From contig PDZT01000017.1 in the NCBI GenBank assembly GCA_002753105.1, forward strand, positions 1 through 32,452: a stretch of 32,452 bases of DNA, written 5' to 3'. This document shows positions 15,550-23,655 of this stretch, piece after piece (the stretch's first letter is position 1; each line of letters starts with the position of its first letter). Below the pieces are notes generated by a model that worked only from the letters and a program-made list of their open reading frames with translations, had not been told where the DNA came from and made no database searches. The position numbers and the translations under genes are program-made. Source of the DNA: Deltaproteobacteria bacterium YD0425bin50. Lineage in GTDB: Bacteria > Desulfobacterota > Desulfobacteria > Desulfobacterales > YD0425bin50.

Positions 15550-15567
15550 CAAATCATAAGGTGTTAT

Positions 15568-16470
15568 ATGCCTAGTATTATTGATCAAATCAGAACATTA
15601 AGACAGCAGCGAAATGCAATTATCCTTGCTCATAATTACGTGTTACCTGAGGTTCAGGATATTGCGGATATGTGCGGTGATTCGCTTGAATTAAGCAGAA
15701 GAGCTTCTGAAACAAATGCAGATGTGATTGTGTTTTGTGGAGTCCGATTTATGGCGGAAACAGCGTCTATACTTTCTCCAGATAAAAAAGTATTGCTGCC
15801 AGTTTTAGATGCGGGATGTCCTATGGCAGATATGGTTACGCCTGAACAGTTAAAGCAAAAAATGCAGATGCTTCCCAATATTCCTGTGGTAACGTATGTA
15901 AATTCGAATGCAGATGTCAAAGCATTGTCAACAGTATGCTGTACTTCTGCAAATGTCGTTGATATTGTAAATCAAATGGAATCGGATGAAATTTTAATGG
16001 TTCCAGATAAGAATTTGGCAAGATATGCGGCGAGGTTTACGCAGAAAAAAATTCATTTATGGGATGGATATTGTCCAATTCATCATCAATTGACTTCAGA
16101 TCAGGTTATTCAAGCCAAAAAAGCCTATCCAAAAGCTGAATTTATCGCTCATCCAGAGTGTTCAAGTGATGTATTGGACATGGCCGATGCAATTTTAAGC
16201 ACTTCAGGCATGATTGCACATACAACCCGTTCTTCACATTATGAATTTATTATTGCTACTGAAATGGGGATGTTGTATCCCTTACAAAAAGCAAATCCTC
16301 AAAAACAGTTTTATTCAGCTTCACCATCTCTGATTTGCCCTGATATGAAAAAAATTCATTTGGCCGATATTCTAAACTGTTTATCATTGCTTTCTAATGA
16401 AATTAAAGTACCTGAGGAAATCAGAGTGTTAGCCTACAACTCTGTAGAGCGCATGATTCGTATGAAATAA
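15568..16470 (+). CDS. nadA: Quinolinate synthase A
   Basis: Condenses iminoaspartate with dihydroxyacetone phosphate to quinolinate in de novo NAD synthesis. The 300-aa length is the short NadA type. The three Cys that bind the 4Fe-4S cluster are visible: C84 in DAGCPM, C169 in WDGYCPIH and C257 in LICPDM. Other signatures: ILAHNYVLPEVQDIADMCGD, CGVRFMAETA, YVNSNADVKA, AHPECSSDVL and TEMGML. AAGGTG lies 5 bases before the ATG. nadB and nadC are not in the window. The cluster is oxygen-sensitive, which fits an anaerobe. Confidence 0.97.
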   Translation: MPSIIDQIRTLRQQRNAIILAHNYVLPEVQDIADMCGDSLELSRRASETNADVIVFCGVRFMAETASILSPDKKVLLPVLDAGCPMADMVTPEQLKQKMQMLPNIPVVTYVNSNADVKALSTVCCTSANVVDIVNQMESDEILMVPDKNLARYAARFTQKKIHLWDGYCPIHHQLTSDQVIQAKKAYPKAEFIAHPECSSDVLDMADAILSTSGMIAHTTRSSHYEFIIATEMGMLYPLQKANPQKQFYSASPSLICPDMKKIHLADILNCLSLLSNEIKVPEEIRVLAYNSVERMIRMK

Positions 16471-16520
16471 TTTTTTAACTTATTTATGATAAACCTATTA
16501 AATCATTTAAGGAATGTATT

Positions 16521-16952
16521 ATGAGCGAGGAAAAAAAAAGCATATTAAAAGAGGGTATTATTAAAACACTTTTTTCAATGGTTATTGGTCAAAATACGCT
16601 TAGTGATGATAAGCTAGAGGCGATTCGTGAGTTAATCGTCGAATTGATCGAAAAACTGAATAAATCCAAAGATGAACTTGTGACGATGTTTGGGCGTGAA
16701 ATTGGTGTCGCCATGGCAGCAGTAATCAAAGAACCCCTGTCACTGTTTGCAGATAATAAAAAAATTCAAATTACCATAGAAGTGATTTCAAAGGATGATA
16801 ACGTACAAAAAAATGAAGAAAATAAAGCAGGGGAGGGGATCAATAAAGAAGAAACTCCAAAACCAGTATTGCAGGAACCAGTTGAGAAGATTGTCAAAGA
16901 AATAGATATTCCAATAAAACCATCAAAAACGAAACCATCGAAAAAAAAATAA
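16521..16952 (+). CDS. Hypothetical protein with Lys/Pro-rich tail, 143 aa
   Basis: No recognised family. Residues ~1-60 form amphipathic helices (DDKLEAIRELIVELIEKLNK), followed by a conserved-looking segment (TMFGREIGVAMAAVIKEPL) and a beta-like stretch (IQITIEVIS). The last ~45 residues are low-complexity and charged, ending in KPSKTKPSKKK. The helical part loosely recalls small membrane- or granule-associated accessory proteins, but this is not enough for a call. The gene lies between nadA (50 bases upstream) and the LpxL-like gene (3 bases downstream), so it is probably translated with the acyltransferase. AAGGAATG precedes the start. Confidence 0.7.
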   Translation: MSEEKKSILKEGIIKTLFSMVIGQNTLSDDKLEAIRELIVELIEKLNKSKDELVTMFGREIGVAMAAVIKEPLSLFADNKKIQITIEVISKDDNVQKNEENKAGEGINKEETPKPVLQEPVEKIVKEIDIPIKPSKTKPSKKK

Positions 16953-16955
16953 TCC

Positions 16956-17870
16956 ATGAAACCTTGGGAACGTCTTATATATAAGCTGATCATTTTTGTT
17001 TTTCGCTCCATGGGACTTTTATCACGAAAACAATGCTTTAGTCTGGGTGCGTTTTTTGGAAACCTTTGGTTTTCAATAGATAAAAGACACAGGAAGCTTG
17101 TACTTCAAAATATTACTCTGGCACTGGGTAATGACATGAGCGAGTATCAGTGCAAGCAACTCTGTAGGCGTATTTTTCAAAATATTGCCACCATGTGTTT
17201 TGAGATCGGTTGGTCGCTGAGTAAAACACCTGAAGAATTATCAGGATATTTTACTATTCGCGGCATGGAAAATTTAAAACGAGCAATAGATATGGGTAAA
17301 GGCGTATTGCAACTCACAGGCCATATTGGTAATTGGGAAGTAGCCTTAACTGTCTTATCTCAGGGAGACTATCCAATCAATATCGTGTATAGACCGCTGG
17401 ATTTCAAACCGTTAGATCAGTTTATCCTATATTTGCGTACTCGTTTTGGTGTAAAAATGTACCCATTGCATCAGGCTAATACTTATATTAAAGATGCGCT
17501 TTCGAAAAATGAGGTGGTTATTGTTTTATTGGATCGGAATACGGGGTGCAGTCGGGGGACATTTGTTGATTTTTTTAACAGGCCAGCCTGTGCGCATAAA
17601 GGACTTGCAAGTCTTGCACTGAAAACTGGCGCACCTGTTATGCCTCTGTTGACAGTAAGAGATATTAATGGGTATATCATTGAATACGGTGAGATTATTC
17701 CAATGATTCAAACGGGCGATCACACCAAAGATATTGAAGCCAATACCCAAAAATATACTGAAGTTCTAGAATCCATTATTCGCCGTTACCCTGATCAGTG
17801 GTTTTGGGTACATAATCGATGGAAAACAAAACCTTATTCAATTTGGCCAAGAAATGAAAAAAAATGCTAA
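16956..17870 (+). CDS. LpxL/HtrB-family lysophospholipid (lipid A) acyltransferase
   Basis: 304 aa, the family's normal length. An N-terminal hydrophobic stretch (LIIFVFRSMGLLSR) anchors it in the inner membrane. The HX4E acyltransferase motif is HIGNWE (H123, E128), followed by YRPLDFKPLDQFI, a LLDRNTG block, and KTGAPVMPLL and WFWVHNRWK near the C-terminus. These are all LpxL/LpxM hallmarks; such enzymes add secondary acyl chains to lipid A from acyl-ACP. Whether it makes laurate, myristate or another transfer cannot be told. Three bases separate it from the upstream unknown gene, suggesting a two-gene unit. Confidence 0.9.
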   Translation: MKPWERLIYKLIIFVFRSMGLLSRKQCFSLGAFFGNLWFSIDKRHRKLVLQNITLALGNDMSEYQCKQLCRRIFQNIATMCFEIGWSLSKTPEELSGYFTIRGMENLKRAIDMGKGVLQLTGHIGNWEVALTVLSQGDYPINIVYRPLDFKPLDQFILYLRTRFGVKMYPLHQANTYIKDALSKNEVVIVLLDRNTGCSRGTFVDFFNRPACAHKGLASLALKTGAPVMPLLTVRDINGYIIEYGEIIPMIQTGDHTKDIEANTQKYTEVLESIIRRYPDQWFWVHNRWKTKPYSIWPRNEKKC

Positions 17871-17893
17871 TGAATACAGTTTCGGATATTAAC

Positions 17894-17920
17894 CACGGAA
17901 AACACGGAAACACACGGAAA
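17894..17920. repeat. CACGGAAA direct repeats
   Basis: Three copies of CACGGAAA at 17894-17901, 17903-17910 and 17913-17920, with unit spacing of 9 and 10 bases, in the short gap between the LpxL-like gene and the Trm112-like gene. Similar ACCACGGAAAACACGG tracts recur in intergenic regions of many environmental bacteria; their role is unknown to me. Confidence 0.7.
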
Positions 17921-17943
17921 AAATTAAACAGAAGGATCATCAT

Positions 17944-18120
17944 ATGGCTTTAAATCCAAAATTATTAGAAATTCTGGCTTGTCCTAAATGTAAAAAAAGC
18001 GTTTACCTGAACGAACAACAAAATGGGTTAATTTGTGATGCATGTCAATTGATATATGAAGTAAGAGACGATATCCCAATTATGCTGATTGATGAAGCAA
18101 AACCTTTAAAAAACAAATAA
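17944..18120 (+). CDS. Trm112-family zinc-ribbon-like protein, 58 aa
   Basis: A 58-codon gene. The sequence starts MALNPKLLEILACPKCKKSV and continues with CDAC and YEVRDDIPIMLIDEA, the full Trm112/YcaR pattern (LLeiLaCP.Ck..L, C..C...Yp..dGIPvmL.deA). Two Cys pairs (C13, C16 and C31, C34) could bind zinc. Eukaryotic and archaeal Trm112 activates methyltransferases; the bacterial short form is often next to lipid A or envelope genes such as lpxK, which fits the LpxL-like gene upstream. AAGGAT lies about 7 bases before the ATG. It is followed by the DUF4416 gene after 9 bases. Confidence 0.93.
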   Translation: MALNPKLLEILACPKCKKSVYLNEQQNGLICDACQLIYEVRDDIPIMLIDEAKPLKNK

Positions 18121-18129
18121 ACGCCATCA

Positions 18130-18687
18130 ATGAGCGAACCGAAATCTCCTAAAAAAGCCAAATTGGTTATCAGTGTTTTTTTAAAAGAAACATCCTATAT
18201 CCATGCTGTCAGTGACGAACTTACCACATCATTTGGCCACATGGATTTAATCAGTTGCTGGCTGCCTTTTGATTATACGCAATATTACGAAGCAGAAATG
18301 GGGGCTCCGTTATTCCGTAGGCTTTTCAGTTTTAAAACCTTAATCGAACAGGAAACGCTGCCTGATATTAAATGGACGTGCATATCGATTGAAAAAAGAA
18401 TGACATCCAATGGTAATCGGTTGGTCAATATTGACCCGGGTTACTTGTTACATGAACGGTTTGTTTTGGCCACAGGAAAGAATTATTCGCATCGCATCTA
18501 TATTGGAAAAGGAATTTATGCGGATTTAACGTTCATTTTCCAGCAAGGCCAGTTTAAAAAACTCGATTGGACATATCCTGATTACGCAGACACAAAACTA
18601 CTTTCATATCTTTCTCTAATTCGTAAAAAATATTCGCGCGATCTCAAAGAATTAACCACACTTAATAACATGGAAACTAGCTTATGA
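18130..18687 (+). CDS. DUF4416 family protein
   Basis: 185 aa. Characteristic segments of DUF4416: PKKAKLVISVFLKE, PFDYTQYYEAEMGAPLFRR, IKWTCISIEKRM, GNRLVNIDPGYLLHERFVLAT, KNYSHRIYIGKGIYADLTF and LDWTYPDYAD. The family is cytoplasmic and uncharacterised, and I know it mainly from Desulfobacterota and related phyla, usually in this neighbourhood (before yicC). The stop overlaps the yicC start by 4 bases (ATGA at 18684-18687), so translation is coupled. Start: ATG 18130, no strong Shine-Dalgarno, close behind the Trm112-like gene. Confidence 0.88.
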   Translation: MSEPKSPKKAKLVISVFLKETSYIHAVSDELTTSFGHMDLISCWLPFDYTQYYEAEMGAPLFRRLFSFKTLIEQETLPDIKWTCISIEKRMTSNGNRLVNIDPGYLLHERFVLATGKNYSHRIYIGKGIYADLTFIFQQGQFKKLDWTYPDYADTKLLSYLSLIRKKYSRDLKELTTLNNMETSL

Positions 18688-19565
18688 TGAAAAGCATGAC
18701 AGCCTATGCGGTTTCTAGCATAGAAGCAGACAATAGAACGATTACCATCGAAATTCGATCCTACAATAGCAGGAATCTTGATATTGTTTCTCGGATTCCG
18801 CAAGGATATAGTGTATATGAAGATCGAATCAAAGAACTAATATCTCAGTATGTAGAACGAGGTAGATTAGAAATTCGGATTCAAACCGTTACGGATTTAG
18901 AACGGTCTGATCTCTATGAATTAGATGAAACCAAGGTTCAGTCTTATGTGAACGCATTAGGTCAGCTAAAAGATCAATGGAAATTGGATTTTGAGATAAC
19001 ACCTCAGTTGATATTGAGTATGGGTAATGTTATCAAGCCTGCTGAAAATCACATCAATACCGAATTGATATCCGAAGCATTGATTTCATGTACGCACGAC
19101 ACACTCAAGGCTTTAGACAGTATGCGCCGTAAGGAAGGTGACTATTTATGCAATGATATGAAGCAGCGGCTACTCTGTATTGAAGATAAACTCAACGTAA
19201 TTGAGAACATTGCAAAGGAATTGCCGCTTATTTTTCAACATCGGTTAAAAGAGCGGATCAAAATTCTATGTGCAGAACTGATGGATATTCAGCATGAACG
19301 TATTGCTCAGGAAGCCGCACTTATTGCTGACCGTGCTGATATTACAGAAGAAATTATTCGAATGCGAAGTCATCTGTTGCAATTTCGAAATATTATGGAT
19401 GGCCCAGAATCAAGTGGTCGAAAACTTGTTTTTTTATTACAGGAAATGCTTCGTGAACTCAATACCATTACATCAAAAGCACAGCATGTTGAAATTTCAC
19501 ATATTATTGTTGATTTGAAATCTGAAGTTGAAAAAATGAGAGAACAAATACAGAACATTGAGTAA
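18684..19565 (+). CDS. yicC: YicC-family endoribonuclease-like protein
   Basis: 293 aa, the normal YicC length. N-terminus MKSMTAYAVSS (family MIrSMTGFG), IEIRSYNSRNLDI (E.RSvN.R.LD), ISQYVERGRLEI, and the C-terminal block ADITEEIIRMRSHLLQF, GPESSGRKLVFLLQEMLRELNTITSKAQ, which is highly conserved. E. coli YicC is an endoribonuclease implicated in RyhB decay. The Met at 18684 overlaps the previous stop; the Met directly after it (18687) is equally possible. It precedes remA and gmk, an order kept in many Firmicutes and Desulfobacterota. Confidence 0.94.
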   Translation: MMKSMTAYAVSSIEADNRTITIEIRSYNSRNLDIVSRIPQGYSVYEDRIKELISQYVERGRLEIRIQTVTDLERSDLYELDETKVQSYVNALGQLKDQWKLDFEITPQLILSMGNVIKPAENHINTELISEALISCTHDTLKALDSMRRKEGDYLCNDMKQRLLCIEDKLNVIENIAKELPLIFQHRLKERIKILCAELMDIQHERIAQEAALIADRADITEEIIRMRSHLLQFRNIMDGPESSGRKLVFLLQEMLRELNTITSKAQHVEISHIIVDLKSEVEKMREQIQNIE

Positions 19566-19573
19566 GTAATCAA

Positions 19574-19588
19574 TTAGGAATTAGGAAT
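19574..19588 (+). promoter_or_regulatory. ATTAGGA tandem that supplies the remA ribosome site
   Basis: Two tandem ATTAGGA units occur just before ATG 19589. The second gives the AGGA Shine-Dalgarno at the right distance. Confidence 0.45.
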
Positions 19589-19864
19589 ATGGAACAGGAG
19601 TTGCTCAATATTGGTTTTGGAAGTACAGTTGTTGCTGATCGGATAATAACGATTTTAGCACCCAATTCAGCACCAATGAAACGCTTAAAAGACGAAGCCA
19701 AAGAAGATAAACGGTTGGTGGACGCCACGTATGGAAGACGAACACGTTCCATTATTCTCACCGATACCAATCATGTTATTTTATGCGCTATTCAAGCAGA
19801 AACGGTTTCACAACGATTTATTGCTTTAAGAAATTCAGGGAAAAAAGCGAATGAAGAAGAATAA
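19589..19864 (+). CDS. remA: RemA/DUF370 family regulator
   Basis: 91 aa, matching RemA-like proteins: LLNIGFGSTVVADRIITILA, PNSAPMKRLKDEAKE, LVDATYGRRTRSIILTD and HVILCAIQAETVSQRF. In Bacillus subtilis RemA is a DNA-binding activator of biofilm-matrix genes that forms a ring-shaped oligomer; the role in Gram-negative relatives is not established. The placement yicC-remA-gmk is conserved. Its end overlaps the gmk start by 14 bases. Confidence 0.93.
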   Translation: MEQELLNIGFGSTVVADRIITILAPNSAPMKRLKDEAKEDKRLVDATYGRRTRSIILTDTNHVILCAIQAETVSQRFIALRNSGKKANEEE

Positions 19865-20474
19865 TCAGCAGCCTCAAACCAATCCCACTATAACTAAAAA
19901 TGGAAAACTTTTTATTATTTCAGCACCTTCAGGCGCAGGAAAAACAACTATCTGTAAAGCGATTTTAAAAGAATTTGCAATGCTTTTATATTCTGTATCT
20001 TATACAACCCGTGCACCTCGTCAAGGCGAGCAACATGGATTGGATTATTTTTTTGTTTCGCAATCGGATTTTATAAAAGGTATAGAACAAGGCCAATGGG
20101 CAGAATGGGCACAGGTGCATGGCAATTATTATGGAACTAGCGCTCAATTTATTGATGCTAAACTGTCTGATGGGTATAATGTCCTTCTTGATATTGATGT
20201 GCAAGGCGCATTACAAATTTTAAAAAAATATCCAACTTCAGTTTCAATATTTATTATGCCGCCATCCTTTGATGTGTTGCAAACCCGTCTTTATCAACGC
20301 GGCACGGAAAACACGTCAACTATAGAAAAACGATTACTCAAAGCCAAAGAAGAAATGGCTCAAAAGGATAAATATCACCATATTGTGATCAATGATCAAT
20401 TAGACCGCGCAATTGCAGATGTGCGAAGCATTATTCACAAGCATTCATCAGAATTTATCTTGCAGCAATTCTAA
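19851..20474 (+). CDS. gmk: Guanylate kinase
   Basis: Phosphorylates GMP to GDP with ATP in the cytoplasm. 207 aa. P-loop SAPSGAGKTT at residues 24-33; GMP-binding YSVSYTTRAPRQGEQHGLDYFF; QWAEWAQVHGNYYGTS; LLDIDVQGALQI; PPSFDVLQTRLYQRGTEN. All catalytic segments are present. An N-terminal extension of ~17 residues precedes the fold, and the start overlaps remA by 14 bases, which suggests translational coupling. Expected to be essential. Confidence 0.97.
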   Translation: MKKNNQQPQTNPTITKNGKLFIISAPSGAGKTTICKAILKEFAMLLYSVSYTTRAPRQGEQHGLDYFFVSQSDFIKGIEQGQWAEWAQVHGNYYGTSAQFIDAKLSDGYNVLLDIDVQGALQILKKYPTSVSIFIMPPSFDVLQTRLYQRGTENTSTIEKRLLKAKEEMAQKDKYHHIVINDQLDRAIADVRSIIHKHSSEFILQQF

Positions 20475-20546
20475 TTTTGAAATATTAAATCGACGGTGTG
20501 GTGTATTAGTCTTTAAACAATCTTTTATCAACAAGCGAAAAAAATT

Positions 20547-21524
20547 ATGTATTGTGGTAAGAAAGTCTGTGTTGTAGTACCTGCTTATAATGAAGAAAAG
20601 CAGATTCCCAAAGTTCTGAATGCTATGCCTGACTTTATCGATCAAATTGTTGTTATCGATGATGCCAGCCGAGACCGTACTTGTGAAATTGTAAAACAAT
20701 ATCAGCAACATCAACACCATCTTATTTTAATTGAACATTATATCAATAAAGGCGTAGGCGGCTCTATTGCAAGTGGCTATAAATGGGCAAGAGATCATGA
20801 TTACGATATTGCAGTGGTCATGGCAGGTGATGGCCAAATGGACCCAAAAGAGCTTCCAGATTTATTAGATGCAGTGGTTGAAGACCGCGCTGATTTTTCA
20901 AAAGGCAACCGTCTTTTTTCAGGTGAAGCGTATAAAAAAATTCCTAAAATCCGGTATTTTGGAAATGCTTTTTTATCACTCATGACTAAAATTGCATCGG
21001 GTTATTGGCATGTAGCAGATGCACAATCTGGTTATACAGTAGTAAATAAGCGTATTCTGCATACTATGGATTGGGATAAAATGTACAAACGCTACGGTCA
21101 GCCTAATGACCTGTTGGTACGTTTAAATATTTTTAACTTCAGGATTGCAGATATTCCCATTGAACCTGTTTACAATATTGGTGAAAAATCTGGAATTCAT
21201 ATTCCCACAGTAATCTTTACCATTAGTTTTTTACTCATCAAATTGTTTTTCTGGAGATTAAAAGAAAAATACATTATCCGGGATTTCCATCCATTAATTT
21301 TGTTTTATATGTTAGGTGCTGTCTGTTTTCCTATCGGCTTAATTGGCGGCTTGTATTTATTATGGCTGAGAATAATAACGACATCATCTATTCAACCTAC
21401 AGCGCCACTGTTTTTTGCTTTTTTCTTTTTAATTGGCATTCAATCGCTGTTCTTTGCCATGTGGTTTGATATGGAATACAACCGCGATTTAAAAGATGGG
21501 TATCCTCATAAGCGTTTAAAATGA
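20547..21524 (+). CDS. GT2-family glycosyltransferase with C-terminal membrane segments
   Basis: 325 aa. The GT-A domain (residues ~1-215) has VVVPAYNEE, VIDDAS (36-41), NKGVGGSIASGY and AGDGQMDP (93-100, the metal-binding DxD-like site). Three hydrophobic segments follow at ~219-236, 250-273 and 286-305. The layout resembles polyprenyl-phosphate sugar transferases of the dolichyl-phosphate-mannose synthase type. It would act at the inner face of the cytoplasmic membrane, loading a sugar on a lipid carrier. Its stop overlaps the next glycosyltransferase start by 4 bases, so three glycosyltransferases form one operon; the final glycan is unknown. Confidence 0.88.
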   Translation: MYCGKKVCVVVPAYNEEKQIPKVLNAMPDFIDQIVVIDDASRDRTCEIVKQYQQHQHHLILIEHYINKGVGGSIASGYKWARDHDYDIAVVMAGDGQMDPKELPDLLDAVVEDRADFSKGNRLFSGEAYKKIPKIRYFGNAFLSLMTKIASGYWHVADAQSGYTVVNKRILHTMDWDKMYKRYGQPNDLLVRLNIFNFRIADIPIEPVYNIGEKSGIHIPTVIFTISFLLIKLFFWRLKEKYIIRDFHPLILFYMLGAVCFPIGLIGGLYLLWLRIITTSSIQPTAPLFFAFFFLIGIQSLFFAMWFDMEYNRDLKDGYPHKRLK

Positions 21525-22567
21525 AATTCCTGTTTGACATAGGCCATCCAGCTCATGTGCACTTGTTCCGTCATTTAATCAACCATCTGGAACGTAACGG
21601 TCATACAATTTTCGCAGCTACGAGACAAAAAGACGTAACTGTATCGTTGTGTGAGGCATACCATATTCATCAACAGGTGATCAGTAAAGCGTACAAAGGT
21701 AGTTTTCATCAAGGGTTTGAGGAATTCGTTCAACGTACATTAGTTTTATTGAGGATTGCTCGTTGTTTTAAACCCGATGCCCTTCTTGGAACATCTTTAA
21801 GTATTGGTATTGTGGGTCGGTTAATTCGCAAACCTTCATTTGTATTGAATGAAGACGATGCATCGGTTGTTCCCTTATTTGCAAAAATTGCTTATCCTCC
21901 AGCTAATTACATTGTTACACCTGAGTGTTTGAAATACGAAAATTACGGAAATAAACATATTGTCTATCCGGGATACCATGAACTTGGCTATCTACATCCG
22001 AATGTGTTTAAACCAAACCCCGAATTATTAGAAACATTTGGGATTAATTCGAAAAAAATTTTTTTTATCGTTCGGTTAGTTGCTTTGAAAGCATATCATG
22101 ATTCAAGGCAACTCGGATTATCCACAACCGATGCAGTACAATTGGTAAATCTCCTATCAACAAAAGGACGGGTTATCATCAGTTCTGAATTAGATTTATT
22201 AGACATGTTTAAACCCTATCAGGTTAATATTCCACCTGAGCACATGCATGACTTGTTAGCACATGCATCCATGTATATTGGTGACAGTCAAACCATGTGT
22301 GCTGAAGCCGCTGTTCTTGGAGTCCCAAGCATACGATGTAATTCATTCGTTGGAAGGATTAGTTATCTTGAAGAATTAGAACATCGCTATGGTTTAACCC
22401 GAGGATTTTTACCAAGTCATAAAAATGAAATGGTTGATCTGATTAAGTTGTGGTTAACCCATTTAGATCATATTAAAAATCAAATGCAACTCAGACGCCA
22501 ACGTATGCTGCAACACTGTATTTATGTAACGCCATTTCTATTAGAATTAATATCAAAAAAAACTTGA
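21521..22567 (+). CDS. DUF354-family glycosyltransferase-like protein
   Basis: 348 aa with the N-terminal signature FLFDIGHPAHVHLFRHLI, and PDALLGTSLSIGIVGRLI, FVLNEDDASVVP, YPGYHELGYLHPN, FIVRLVALKAYHD and YIGDSQTMCAEAAVLGVPS. These define DUF354, a GT-B fold group distantly related to MurG and UDP-GlcNAc 2-epimerase. No membrane segment is seen, so it is probably cytoplasmic or peripheral. It starts inside the end of the upstream GT2 gene (ATGA overlap) and is followed immediately by another glycosyltransferase. The likely role is surface polysaccharide synthesis. Confidence 0.88.
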   Translation: MKFLFDIGHPAHVHLFRHLINHLERNGHTIFAATRQKDVTVSLCEAYHIHQQVISKAYKGSFHQGFEEFVQRTLVLLRIARCFKPDALLGTSLSIGIVGRLIRKPSFVLNEDDASVVPLFAKIAYPPANYIVTPECLKYENYGNKHIVYPGYHELGYLHPNVFKPNPELLETFGINSKKIFFIVRLVALKAYHDSRQLGLSTTDAVQLVNLLSTKGRVIISSELDLLDMFKPYQVNIPPEHMHDLLAHASMYIGDSQTMCAEAAVLGVPSIRCNSFVGRISYLEELEHRYGLTRGFLPSHKNEMVDLIKLWLTHLDHIKNQMQLRRQRMLQHCIYVTPFLLELISKKT

Positions 22568-22572
22568 AATAC

Positions 22573-23655
22573 ATGAAACTTCTTGTTTTTGCTGGTTTAT
22601 CTGAAAAAAAACTACTATCTAAACTCCTCCCCATTCTTGAATTAAAACAGGTTGATCGGTTATTTTTAATACGAAAAGAGCCACTCGTATTTACGCATCC
22701 CAAATTAAGTTGCTGTTGTCCGCCTAAAGGGTTATCAAAATTTCCCGGAATCAGCGACATTATTCGATTCATCATTGGAATACGATTATGTCTTAGACAA
22801 TGCCCAAATGTGATTATGGGCTATTATTTTTTTATGCACGGACTATTTGCCATTGCATTATCAACGTTATTTCAAACTAACAGCGTGATTATGTTTCTTG
22901 GAACCGATTTATTTTGGAATATTTCACGTTCTCCATGGAAACATTTCTGGCTAAAGTGGATTACTAAGGCAACTTTTATCGGAGTTCGTGGACAGAACAG
23001 CAAAAAATGGTTAGAATCACATGGTATTGAAGCTAACAAAATTTTTATACCTGCAAATTTTTATGAATTTCCTGATATTCCAGAGCAATCCAATAGTGTA
23101 TCGAATAAAATGTATGACTTAATTATGATCGCTGATATCAATCCAGAAAAAAGAGTCGATTTATTTTTAACTATTGTTTATCGATTACAAAAAAAAATTC
23201 CAAGTATTCGAGCAGTTATTGTTGGTGATGGAGTGTTAAAAAGCAAAATGATTGATCTTTCAAAAAAAATAGGCATTGATCAGCATGTTGATTTTGTTGG
23301 ATATCAAGAAAATTGTATTGATTTTATCGTAAAATCAAAAGTATTTATTTTAACGTCGCGACAGGAAGGCTTACCCATATCCATGATTGAAGCGATGGGA
23401 TTTGGATTAGCCTGTGTTTTACCTGATATTGGTGATATATCATCTGTCGCAACGAATAGAAAAAACGCAATCATCGTTCCAGCGGATACTATCGATTCAT
23501 TTGTTTCGGCAGTTGAAGCACTATTAACAAACTCAACTCTTTATAAAGCCATTTCATTTAATGCAAAGTGTATTTGCAACCAAAAGAAAGCAGAATATTC
23601 TTTATCCTCAATTTCAAATGTATGGGGGGATATTTTTGAACAATGTATTTACTAG
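22573..23655 (+). CDS. GT4-family glycosyltransferase
   Basis: 361 aa from ATG 22573; an in-frame TTG at 22564 would overlap the previous stop. C-terminal GT4 domain: LIMIADINPEKRVDLFL, AVIVGDGVLKSKM, VDFVGYQENC and LTSRQEGLPISMIEAMGFG, with the EX7E-type donor-binding region. The N-terminal half is less conserved, with VIMFLGTDLFW and IGVRGQNSKKWLESHGI. Substrates unknown. Last gene of the glycosyltransferase operon; its TAG stop shares the palindrome CTAG (23652-23655) with the stop codon of the convergent ligase gene. Confidence 0.9.
   Translation: MKLLVFAGLSEKKLLSKLLPILELKQVDRLFLIRKEPLVFTHPKLSCCCPPKGLSKFPGISDIIRFIIGIRLCLRQCPNVIMGYYFFMHGLFAIALSTLFQTNSVIMFLGTDLFWNISRSPWKHFWLKWITKATFIGVRGQNSKKWLESHGIEANKIFIPANFYEFPDIPEQSNSVSNKMYDLIMIADINPEKRVDLFLTIVYRLQKKIPSIRAVIVGDGVLKSKMIDLSKKIGIDQHVDFVGYQENCIDFIVKSKVFILTSRQEGLPISMIEAMGFGLACVLPDIGDISSVATNRKNAIIVPADTIDSFVSAVEALLTNSTLYKAISFNAKCICNQKKAEYSLSSISNVWGDIFEQCIY

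Noticed and set aside
17894..17920. CRISPR-like repeats
   Set aside because: Units are 8 bases and spaced by 1-2 bases, so there are no spacers.
18582..18803. Minus-strand ORF across the DUF4416/yicC junction
   Set aside because: Both plus-strand genes are strongly supported and fill the region, so this is an antisense shadow.
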